This document shows positions 1-5,550 of a DNA stretch of 5,550 nucleotides, one piece after another. The notes under the pieces were generated by a model. That model was not told where the DNA came from. It did not search any database and worked only from the letters and a program-made list of their open reading frames with translations. Position 1 is the stretch's first letter, and each line of letters starts with the position of its first letter. The stretch is taken from the NCBI GenBank assembly GCA_010031845.1, contig RGYX01000076.1:1-5550 (forward strand). The letters run 5' to 3'. Both the position numbers and the translations under genes were made by a program. Origin of the DNA: Verrucomicrobiota bacterium. GTDB taxonomy: Bacteria > Verrucomicrobiota > Verrucomicrobiia > Methylacidiphilales > Verrucolacustridaceae.

Positions 1-817
1 TTTCCCCTTTTCGGGCGGCCGTGTAGATCCGGGTCGCCTGCTCCCGAGTTCCACCCCGACCGTATGCTTGGTTCATCCCATGGTCGGAAATCCGGCTACC
101 AAGCTGGTGGAAAAATTCATGCCTCTGATCCAGGGCCTTCAGGAAGCCATGGAAAGCCGAACAGTCGACGCCGGATGTCTTCTCCAACCGCTGAACCCAA
201 GCTGAAAATACCTCAGGCTGATCCACGGCCAGAGACTTGTCGGGGCGGAAGGTTGGATAAACCCGTGTCCCGACTCCACTCTTCCGAATTTTTTGGTGAT
301 CCGCCAGATCGTCGCAGGGGTCGTCCGTGGTTCCCACCACCCGGACCCGGAACTGCTTGAGGATCTTTTGGGCCGAAAGGGTCTTTAGCCGGTCGTTGGC
401 TTTGGCCCAGATTTTGGAAGCGGTCGTCTCATTTAGGATCTCCTTAATCCCGAAGACTCGGTCCAGTTCGAGATGGGTCCAATGCCAAAGCGGATTACGG
501 ATCAGCCGCGGCATCGTTCGGGCATAGGCTAGAAACTTGTCATACGGTTTAGCTTTGCCGGTGATATGGCTTTCCGGAACCCCGTTGGCCCTCATCGCCC
601 TCCACTTGTAGTGATCTCCCCCCAGCCAAATGTCCGCCAAATCAGTCCACTTCTTGTCCTCCGCGATCTCCTTAGGGGAAAGGTGGCAGTGATAATCGTA
701 AATCGGCTCTTGGGCGGCGGTCGCATAAAGCTTCTGCGCCGTCTTGGTGGTCAGAAGAAATCGAGGATCGGCGACAGGATTTTTGACCGTACTTTTTGCC
801 GAACGCGCACTCTTCAT
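1..817 (-). CDS. uxaC: Uronate (glucuronate) isomerase UxaC, N-terminal 272 residues, 3' end beyond window
   Basis: UxaC isomerises D-glucuronate to D-fructuronate and D-galacturonate to D-tagaturonate, an early cytoplasmic step in hexuronate catabolism. My manual translation is open from the ATG at 815-817 to the window edge, with no frameshift. Family landmarks appear in the right order: IYDYHCHLSPKEIAED, with the HxH metal ligands of the amidohydrolase-type barrel at His43 and His45; GDHYKWRAMRANGV (about 67-80); NPLWHWTHLEL (108-118); VVGTTDDP (160-167); YPTFRPDK (187-194); and SRISDHG (241-247). The family is usually about 470 residues, so roughly the last 200 are missing, including the late barrel Asp expected to complete the active site. 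A TAG at 827-829, in frame just upstream, and the lack of another nearby in-frame start fix the ATG. The N-terminus carries a short basic Ser/Lys/Ala stretch and is about ten residues longer than the E. coli enzyme as I recall it. No clear Shine-Dalgarno is seen. Family assignment is very secure; substrate preference cannot be read from this part. Confidence 0.95.
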   Translation of the reverse strand, partial: MKSARSAKSTVKNPVADPRFLLTTKTAQKLYATAAQEPIYDYHCHLSPKEIAEDKKWTDLADIWLGGDHYKWRAMRANGVPESHITGKAKPYDKFLAYARTMPRLIRNPLWHWTHLELDRVFGIKEILNETTASKIWAKANDRLKTLSAQKILKQFRVRVVGTTDDPCDDLADHQKIRKSGVGTRVYPTFRPDKSLAVDQPEVFSAWVQRLEKTSGVDCSAFHGFLKALDQRHEFFHQLGSRISDHGMNQAYGRGGTREQATRIYTAARKGE

Positions 818-939
818 GAAACCATTCTAATCCAATTCCTCAAACTGGAACAGCCTTACTGGTTTAAATTGAAACCCAAGACTGGATAATCCGCAGCCTC
901 CGCTAAGAGATTGCCAAACAAAACCGGTAAAAGAAGATT
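818..939 (-). other. Intergenic gap between the PEP-CTERM gene and uxaC
   Basis: This 122-bp spacer follows the TAA (940-942) of the large gene and precedes the uxaC ATG. I see no hairpin followed by a T-run on the minus strand, so no intrinsic terminator can be called. The only tidy inverted repeat is a 5-bp stem (GGTTT/AAACC, 861-876) with no T-tract. There is no purine-rich Shine-Dalgarno at a normal distance from the ATG. A TAGAAT hexamer (823-828 on the minus strand) resembles a -10 box but has no good -35 partner and lies only five bases from the start codon. Read-through from the upstream gene and an independent uxaC promoter are both possible. Confidence 0.6.
823..828 (-). promoter_or_regulatory. 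Possible -10-like hexamer TAGAAT just before uxaC
   Basis: The minus strand reads TTAGAATGGTTTC immediately before the uxaC ATG. TAGAAT matches the sigma-70 -10 consensus at five of six positions. A -35 box at 17-18 bases is poor (TGTTCC or CTGTTC). If used, transcription would begin at or very near the ATG, giving a leaderless message, which would fit the missing Shine-Dalgarno. The match is short and could be chance. Confidence 0.2.
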
Positions 940-1023
940 TTAACTTCGACGAAAGCGCCGACCAGCTAAGGCCCCGAGGAGACCGATCAGCAGGAGCGAG
1001 CCCGTGGTGGGTTCTGGAATGGC
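940..1023 (-). other. PEP-CTERM sorting signal
   Basis: The last 27 residues have the three-part exosortase signal: the motif IPEP, a hydrophobic segment (LLLIGLLGALAG) and a basic end (RRFRRS) directly before the stop. In this family an exosortase of the EpsH/XrtA type recognises and processes the tail after export. No exosortase gene is in the window. The match is textbook, and its position at the very C-terminus supports both the reading frame and the stop. Confidence 0.95.
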
Positions 1024-4000
1024 CGACGCATAGTTCAGGTTGATGGAGTTCCCACTCTGGGTGATCGACCAAGAACCGGGTCCAGTTGCCCCAGGAGGAA
1101 GCATGCTGTTAGCGAAGCCGGCAGTGTTGATCTGGAAGGCCGCAACATCGAATCCGCTGATTCCCCCGGCAGCCGTAGCGATGGCAAAACTGTAGTTGCT
1201 GAAAGCATCGAAGTTGGAGGCCTCTCCCGCCGTGTTGTTCGAGGCCAAAAGCGAGATCACATCGACGATGAATTTGTTGCCGGAATTGGCGCTGATCATC
1301 AGGGCTCCGGTGACATTGAGGAAATCCCAGTTACTGCCGGAGCTTCCAAGGAAGTTATTAATCTCCCATTCGTAGGTTCCCCCACCGTTCCAGATTGCGC
1401 TGGAGGCCGTGAGCGTGCCCGGGCTATTCCCCACCGCCAAGGTCCCGCCCGAAGCAATGGAAAGGGCACTCACCGCACCTGATCCATTCAGCGTGCCACC
1501 AGAATTGACCGTTACGTCGCCGGCTGTCCCATTCACCGTCAGGATGGCGTTGGTGTTTACGGTGGAGGCACTAGAGCCAATGTTGGCTCCAGCGGCCACT
1601 TCCAGAGTTCCAGCATTGACGGTGGTCGCTCCGGAGTAGCTGTTGCTGCCAGCTAGGGTGAACTTGCCGGTGCCGCTCTTGGTCAAGCTCCCGCTTGCCC
1701 CGGCGATGACTCCCGCATAGCTGGTGGAGGCATTGTTTCCGCCCAAGTCCAGGTTCCTGCTTCCCAGATTCACCGAGGAATTCATGGCGCCGGCGAGCGA
1801 ACCGATAGTAGCCCCCGCGTTTGTCAGACCGGAGATATCCAGCGTGGCATTCGTGGTGGTCGCTGCCAGATTGAAAGCCCCGGTCGAGTTCAAAGCACCG
1901 GCGCCGGAGAGTTTGAAATTGCCTCCCCGGACGGTGGTCCCACCGGCATAAGTGGAGTCGCCGGAGATGGTGAAGTTGCGGTTTAGGGTCGAGTCAATGA
2001 CCAAGCCCCCGTTGGTAATGGCTCCGGAAAAAGTGACGGAATTATCCAGACCCACTACGCGGGTTCCGCCGTTTAGATTCACCCCCCCACTCAGGGTAAG
2101 GGCATTGCCATTTCCGTCGGTTTTTCCAAAGGTGGAGTCCGCAGAGATGATCACCGCATTGGTGACGATATAGCCGCTCGAAAGCGCCCCTAGTCGACCT
2201 CCGTTCAATGTCAGGGTTCCAGATCCTAACGCCTTGGATGAGTTGGTCAGGTAGATACCGCCTTGGTTAATCGTCACCCCACCGGTCAAGGCGTTGGAGG
2301 CAGCTAGGGTGATGATGCCTGTACCGTTCTTCACCAAAGCCAAGGCACCATCGATCGTGCCGCCGTAGGTAGTATCCGAAGACTGGTTGAGGCTTAACGT
2401 CGCAGCGCTCGAACTCGTCAATACCCCCGTGTAGGTAGCGTCGTTGTTCAAGCTTTCCAGGGAGACAAGGGACTGGTTATTACCGTTGAAATCGACGATA
2501 CCCGAGCCCACATTGCGATTCATGATCAGCCGCTGGTTGTTGCCTAAGACGTTCACCGTATCCAGGCGAACCACCCCGTTGGAGGTCAAATTCATGTACA
2601 CATTCCCGGTAAAGGTAAGGATGTCTTTCAATTGAATCTGCCCAGAGCCTCCTCCGGCACTCTGTATGCCAAAATAGAGATCTCCAGTGCCCTTAACTTT
2701 GTTCAGTGCCATGGTATTGGACGTGGTGGCGGCAATATTGGCCTTGGTGCCGATAGCCCCGTTTAACACCACATCGTTTGCGACGGTAAGAGCTGCCCCG
2801 TTGTTGGCAGTTGTAGAGGAGGTCTGAAGGGCTGCGTCATCCCCGCTGAAGATCAGTTTGCCACCCCCCCCCATCGTGCCGCTGCCTTGGATCCCCAGCT
2901 GATTTCCGGCGGAAATTTCCAGATCCCCCGCATAGTTGGTGGTGGTGCCCGCCACTGAAATGTATTGGGCGGTGCTGGAGGAGGCGGCCAAGGTAACACG
3001 GCCTGCCTTAATGTTTAGTACTGGGGCGTTTGAGGACGCGTCATCCCGCACGAGGCCGGTAAACGTCAGCGTTCCGGCTCCATCCTTCGTTAGCGACATT
3101 CCCCCGGAGGTGTTGTTCGTCAAATTGCCCAACGAGGAGTTCCGATCCACCCAAACGGTCCCTCCGCCGGTCTTGATGCCGAGATTCCTCTGCGAAGTCA
3201 CGCCATCCAAAGAGAGGGTGTTGGCATTACCCAGGCTGACCTCGGCCGTGGTAGTGGCCGAACCCATGGAGTTGCCCACAAACCTGCCGGTGGTGCCGGA
3301 CTGGGAACCGTTGATGTTGATTGTATTGGTAAAATCGTTCTGGGTGTTGGTGAAGGTGGTGACCATGGTGCCGCGTATGTTCAAGACCTGACTCCCGCTG
3401 ATCAATCCTCCCACCGTGCGGTTCTGCGTAGAGTTTGAGAAAGTCAATGTCGAACCCGTGCCCCGGTAAGCGGTGATTCCGGAAACATCGGCGTTGAGCA
3501 AGCGGATCTCGCCGGTGGAGTTGTTGGTGAGCTCCCCATTAAATCCGTTGCCATAGATATAAAGACCGCCGGCCCCGATTGCCGTCACGTTACCCGTTCC
3601 GCCCAACCCCCCCATTAGATGGAGATGGGAACTGGAAGCATTGCTTGAGACCAGATTCGCCCCCGTCACCAACACCGCCGCGTTGCTGACATAGCTTTGC
3701 GAGGTGCTGTTGGACCATAGCGAGGTTCCGGCGATCTGCACTTGTCCGGTACCGCCAAACGTCGAGCCGCGGGTGATCAAGGCCGAATTTGAAACGACAA
3801 GGTTGCCGTTGAGGATCGAGTTGGTCAGAAATTTTCCAGAACTCCCGCTCAAGATGACAGTACCCTGTTGAAGATTTAGGCCGATGCCAGCGCCCGAGGC
3901 CCCCACTCCTCCGGAAAGATTCAGATTCCCAGAACCGTTTTTGGTGAGTGTGTTTCCAGATCCAGTCACCGAACCCGAAAGGGTAAAATTCGCATCATTG

Positions 4001-5550
4001 GTCACCGCGCCGCCGGAAGCGCCCAAGGACACCGCGTTAGTCACCGTGCTCAGTGTACCCAAACCGAGGCTGCCTCCATTCATGGCGATGGTATTGTTGC
4101 CCAAAGCCCCATCTGCGTTGACCACCAACACGCCCCCATTGGCGTTGACGCCCCCGGTGATGGAGTTGCTGGAGGAGTTGATCGTGGCTGTGCCGCCGGT
4201 GACATTCAGGCCACCGGTAATCATGTTGGTGGAATTCACCGTCAGACTGCCGCTGCTGATGTTCAGCCCGCCGCCGGAAATCGTGTTGGATCCGTTCAAG
4301 GTAACTGCGGCTCCAGCGACGTTTAGTCCGCCTGAAACAATAGTATTGTTACCGTTCAGGCTGGCCGTGCCACCGTTCAAGTTCACGCCGTTATTGGAAA
4401 TGGATAGACTGCCGGCCGTAGTCAGGGTTCCCGCCGATTGGGTCATCCCGTTGATCGCCGTCACGGCATTGCTGATCACCAGTGCCCCGGCCCCACTCTT
4501 GGAAAGGCTGGAGGCAATGAGATTGCCTCCGGCCAAGGTGGTGGTGCCCGTGGATGCATTGGCCGCCACTGTTCCCGCCGTTACTCCGGCGCCATCTATC
4601 GTGAGCGTGTTGGCCGTTCCCAAGGTCGCATTGTCATTGGCATAGAAAGCCACATTCGAGCCCACCCCATCCCGTTGCCAGTTGGCTGCAGTGTAGTCCC
4701 AGGCTCCGTTTCCCGCATTCCAACCCATGTTCCAAGCTCCGCCACTAACCACCAACTGCAAGGCCGTGGACGTCGAGGTGAAATCGTACGTGGTTCTGCC
4801 CACAATCGCTTGGCTTCCGTTCAAAACCACCGTGCTGTTGCCCACGCCAGTTCCACCCAAAGTCAGCCCCCCGCTGGCGAGGGAACCATTGCTGATAGAG
4901 CTTCCGGTGAAGAGACTATAAGTGCCCACTCCCAACCCTGAACCGGTCAATGCAATCGAGTTGTTCGTGCCCGAAAGCGTAATCGCACCTGAGGAAGTAA
5001 CGCTCTTGTCGGAAGCCATCGAGAACGAGGAGTAACCCCCCAAGGTCAGAGCCCCAATGCTCAAGGTGCTGTCGGACTGGGTACTAACGAAAGAGGCATT
5101 GGTTCCTAAAACTCCAGCGAGCGAGAGAGCTCCCGTTCCCAGAGAGGCCGCGGTGAGGGTTCCACCAGCCCCGATCGAAACCGTCCCGCTATTGGCCACC
5201 GTGTTGCTCACGTTGGCACGGACGGAAAGAGTGGCGCCCGATCCCACGGTGACCGAGCCCGTGCCCAAAGCCGAGGTGTTGGAGGCTGTCAGCGTTCCAC
5301 CAGAGACAGTTGTTCCGCCCGAGTAAGCGTTGGACACCGTCAGGGCTAAATTTCCGGTGTTGGTTTTTACCAGAGCAATATTTCCCCCAATGGATAACCC
5401 GTAGCTGGAATCAGTGGTTTGGTTGATTGTCAAAATGGAAAGACCCACTGCAGAGTTAGTGATTCTCCCGGTACCAACCCCGGACTGAAGTCCCGCAAGG
5501 GTTTGGTTAAAGGCGTTAAGATCGAGAGTCCCCCCGTTCCCGCTGATGGT
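940..5550 (-). CDS. Giant autotransporter-associated beta-strand repeat protein with PEP-CTERM tail, 5' end beyond window
   Basis: This is a probable secreted surface or matrix protein, perhaps an adhesin, made of beta-solenoid repeats; no enzyme domain is visible. The frame stays open from the TAA at 940-942 to the right edge, giving 1536 visible residues. The GTG at 5446-5448 is internal: the 34 codons upstream of it continue the same repeat style, so the true start and signal peptide lie outside. Residue numbers here count from that GTG. Order: PATR repeat (21-53), Gly/Ser/Thr-rich stretch, Trp-rich island (237-262), a ladder of 20-residue repeats (354-450), degenerate beta-strand repeats with PATR cores near 491-514 and 781-798, a good PATR at 1035-1065, partial ones near 1157-1181, a strong one at 1252-1284, then a C-terminal domain from about 1338 and PEP-CTERM at 1476-1502. 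No Cys is seen, and Tyr, His and Gln are scarce. It lacks an autotransporter beta-barrel, so the family name describes the repeat only. The ligand is unknown. Confidence 0.93.
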   Translation of the reverse strand, partial: TISGNGGTLDLNAFNQTLAGLQSGVGTGRITNSAVGLSILTINQTTDSSYGLSIGGNIALVKTNTGNLALTVSNAYSGGTTVSGGTLTASNTSALGTGSVTVGSGATLSVRANVSNTVANSGTVSIGAGGTLTAASLGTGALSLAGVLGTNASFVSTQSDSTLSIGALTLGGYSSFSMASDKSVTSSGAITLSGTNNSIALTGSGLGVGTYSLFTGSSISNGSLASGGLTLGGTGVGNSTVVLNGSQAIVGRTTYDFTSTSTALQLVVSGGAWNMGWNAGNGAWDYTAANWQRDGVGSNVAFYANDNATLGTANTLTIDGAGVTAGTVAANASTGTTTLAGGNLIASSLSKSGAGALVISNAVTAINGMTQSAGTLTTAGSLSISNNGVNLNGGTASLNGNNTIVSGGLNVAGAAVTLNGSNTISGGGLNISSGSLTVNSTNMITGGLNVTGGTATINSSSNSITGGVNANGGVLVVNADGALGNNTIAMNGGSLGLGTLSTVTNAVSLGASGGAVTNDANFTLSGSVTGSGNTLTKNGSGNLNLSGGVGASGAGIGLNLQQGTVILSGSSGKFLTNSILNGNLVVSNSALITRGSTFGGTGQVQIAGTSLWSNSTSQSYVSNAAVLVTGANLVSSNASSSHLHLMGGLGGTGNVTAIGAGGLYIYGNGFNGELTNNSTGEIRLLNADVSGITAYRGTGSTLTFSNSTQNRTVGGLISGSQVLNIRGTMVTTFTNTQNDFTNTININGSQSGTTGRFVGNSMGSATTTAEVSLGNANTLSLDGVTSQRNLGIKTGGGTVWVDRNSSLGNLTNNTSGGMSLTKDGAGTLTFTGLVRDDASSNAPVLNIKAGRVTLAASSSTAQYISVAGTTTNYAGDLEISAGNQLGIQGSGTMGGGGKLIFSGDDAALQTSSTTANNGAALTVANDVVLNGAIGTKANIAATTSNTMALNKVKGTGDLYFGIQSAGGGSGQIQLKDILTFTGNVYMNLTSNGVVRLDTVNVLGNNQRLIMNRNVGSGIVDFNGNNQSLVSLESLNNDATYTGVLTSSSAATLSLNQSSDTTYGGTIDGALALVKNGTGIITLAASNALTGGVTINQGGIYLTNSSKALGSGTLTLNGGRLGALSSGYIVTNAVIISADSTFGKTDGNGNALTLSGGVNLNGGTRVVGLDNSVTFSGAITNGGLVIDSTLNRNFTISGDSTYAGGTTVRGGNFKLSGAGALNSTGAFNLAATTTNATLDISGLTNAGATIGSLAGAMNSSVNLGSRNLDLGGNNASTSYAGVIAGASGSLTKSGTGKFTLAGSNSYSGATTVNAGTLEVAAGANIGSSASTVNTNAILTVNGTAGDVTVNSGGTLNGSGAVSALSIASGGTLAVGNSPGTLTASSAIWNGGGTYEWEINNFLGSSGSNWDFLNVTGALMISANSGNKFIVDVISLLASNNTAGEASNFDAFSNYSFAIATAAGGISGFDVAAFQINTAGFANSMLPPGATGPGSWSITQSGNSINLNYASAIPEPTTGSLLLIGLLGALAGRRFRRS
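1024..1437 (-). other. C-terminal non-repeat domain preceding PEP-CTERM
   Basis: After the last PATR repeat the sequence turns from pure repeat into a more complex domain. It starts at the GNSPGTLT motif that commonly closes PATR arrays, then runs through GGTYEWEIN, GSNWDFLNVTG, NKFIVDVISL, GISGFDVAAFQINTAGF and GSWSITQSGNSINLNY. I recognise this as the usual pre-PEP-CTERM region of Verrucomicrobia-type PATR proteins. It is richer in aromatic and acidic residues than the repeats. Its specific function is unknown. Confidence 0.75.
1597..1695 (-). repeat. PATR beta-strand repeat, last and best conserved copy
   Basis: Residues about 1252-1284 read SGSLTKSGTGKFTLAG followed by SNSYSGATTVNAGTLEV. 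This is a near-consensus autotransporter-associated beta-strand repeat: a LTKxGxGxxTLxG strand pair, then NxYSGxTTVNxGTL. Confidence 0.9.
1906..1980 (-). repeat. Partial PATR repeat
   Basis: Residues about 1157-1181 contain FTISGDSTYAGGTTVRGGNF, the second half of the PATR consensus. The LTKxGxG first half is missing and replaced by a divergent strand. Confidence 0.7.
2254..2502 (-). repeat. Extended PATR module, copy 2 (about 83 residues)
   Basis: Residues about 983-1065 form a long module: GIVDFNGNNQSLVSLE, a variable stretch, ATLSLNQSSDTTYGGTI, ALALVKNGTGIITLAASN, then ALTGGVTINQGGIYL. It aligns end to end with the module at 5290-5535, so the repeating unit is larger than the short PATR core alone. 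Confidence 0.75.
2864..2872 (-). repeat. Homopolymer tract of nine G on the coding strand
   Basis: Nine consecutive C on the plus strand give G9 in the coding strand, inside codons for a Met-Gly-Gly-Gly-Gly stretch (residues 859-863). Two G7 tracts lie in the same gene at 2082-2088 and 3607-3613. Such tracts can slip during replication; here the frame is intact. Confidence 0.85.
3055..3108 (-). repeat. PATR core, degenerate copy
   Basis: Residues about 781-798 read SGGMSLTKDGAGTLTFTG, matching the LTKxGxGTLTxxG half of the PATR consensus. The usual NTYSGGTT half does not follow; the chain goes on to LVRDDAS instead. Confidence 0.7.
3907..3978 (-). repeat. PATR core, degenerate copy
   Basis: Residues about 491-514 read SGSVTGSGNTLTKNGSGN followed by LNLSGG, the first half of the PATR consensus. 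The following stretch (GASGAGIGLNLQQGTVIL) keeps only the final xxGTxxL strand. Confidence 0.7.
4099..4389 (-). repeat. Ladder of about five 20-residue tandem repeats in the surface protein
   Basis: Residues 354-450 contain units that begin GVN or GLN at residues 354, 374, 394, 413 and 433, so the period is 20, 20, 19 and 20 residues. Each unit carries two short beta-type strands, as in GLNVAGAAVTLNGSNTISGG. The fifth unit is degenerate. The regular period fits one turn of a right-handed beta-helix per unit (inference). Confidence 0.85.
4411..4509 (-). repeat. Degenerate PATR repeat
   Basis: Residues about 314-346 contain SLSKSGAGALVISNAVT and then GMTQSAGTLTTAG. The strand pattern and the GTL ending of the PATR consensus are kept, while the NTYSGGTT part is eroded. 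It sits directly before the 20-residue ladder. Confidence 0.6.
4663..4740 (-). other. Trp-rich island, probable start of a second repeat array
   Basis: Residues 237-262 hold four Trp within 19 residues (W239, W243, W250, W257), in the pattern GAWNMGWNAGNGAWDYTAAN followed by W. Trp is otherwise almost absent until the C-terminal domain. In PATR proteins a WxGGxGxWdxxxxNW block often opens the repeat array; that is family knowledge from memory. Confidence 0.65.
5290..5535 (-). repeat. Extended PATR module, copy 1 (about 82 residues)
   Basis: Reading from the right edge: GGTLDLNAFNQTLAGLQ, a variable stretch with GRITNSA, LTINQTTDSSYGLSIGG, NIALVKTNTGNLALTVSN, then AYSGGTTVSGGTL. The final part is a canonical PATR repeat. 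The module crosses the GTG at 5446-5448, which shows that this codon is not the gene start. Confidence 0.85.

Noticed and set aside
861..876. Inverted repeat GGTTT/AAACC in the gap as a terminator
   Set aside because: Only five A/T-rich pairs and no T-run after it on the minus strand; too weak to call.
844..885. Three CCAGT direct repeats on the minus strand (844-848, 858-862, 881-885) as an operator
   Set aside because: Five-base matches with unequal spacing (14 and 23) are likely by chance and do not form a palindrome.
64..889. Plus-strand open frames at 64-360, 327-527 and 566-889
   Set aside because: They lie opposite uxaC or its upstream gap, have no recognisable family features, and the minus strand codes for a well-conserved enzyme over the same stretch.
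827..1072. Minus-strand open frame of 81 codons spanning the 3' end of the large gene and the gap
   Set aside because: It overlaps the conserved PEP-CTERM end out of frame, has no recognisable motif, and ends at the TAG just before uxaC.
3884..4645. Plus-strand open frame of 253 codons, rich in Pro, Val and Leu
   Set aside because: It is antisense to the PATR gene. Similar plus-strand frames at 1409-1639, 1724-1951, 1952-2173, 2444-2635, 2936-3391, 4727-4921 and 5057-5326 share the same phase. Stops in that phase would need Tyr, His or Gln codons in the sense gene, which are rare there, so the openness is a by-product of composition.
4438..4941. Overlapping open frames on both strands at 4438-4941 (plus) and 4596-4805 (minus)
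   Set aside because: Both are out of frame with the clearly coding PATR repeats and the Trp-rich block; low-complexity repeat DNA explains them.
5446..5448. GTG as the start codon of the large gene
   Set aside because: The frame stays open to the window edge and the upstream codons (LDLNAFNQTLAGLQ, GRITNSA) continue the repeat module. No signal peptide follows the GTG.

Overview
The window holds two genes, both on the minus strand and both cut by a window edge. Between them lies a 122-bp gap (818-939). Read in the direction of transcription, from right to left, the order is a very large repeat-rich surface protein (940-5550, 5' end missing), then the gap, then the first 272 codons of uronate isomerase uxaC (1-817, 3' end missing).

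The large gene codes for an autotransporter-associated beta-strand repeat (PATR) protein. At least 1536 residues are visible. It is dominated by Gly, Ser, Thr, Asn, Ala, Leu and Val, and I find no Cys. Several GTTTVNAGTL-type PATR repeats, a ladder of 20-residue repeats and a Trp-rich island are spread along it. It ends in a C-terminal domain and a classic PEP-CTERM sorting tail (IPEP, then a hydrophobic helix, then RRFRRS), not in an autotransporter beta-barrel. The protein is therefore probably exported, processed by an exosortase and left at the surface or in the matrix.

UxaC isomerises D-glucuronate to D-fructuronate, or D-galacturonate to D-tagaturonate, in uronic acid catabolism. Its reading frame is unbroken from an ATG at 817 to the window edge.

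Giant PATR proteins with PEP-CTERM tails beside a sugar-acid catabolic gene suggest a Verrucomicrobia-type (PVC group) bacterium that lives on plant or algal polysaccharides. This is inferred from protein style, not from a marker gene. The two genes may be co-transcribed, since I see no terminator between them, but a functional link is not shown.

I found no RNA gene, CRISPR array, insertion sequence or clearly new system. The points most worth a second look are the modular repeat architecture of the large protein, a G9 homopolymer in its coding strand, and the unusual start region of uxaC.
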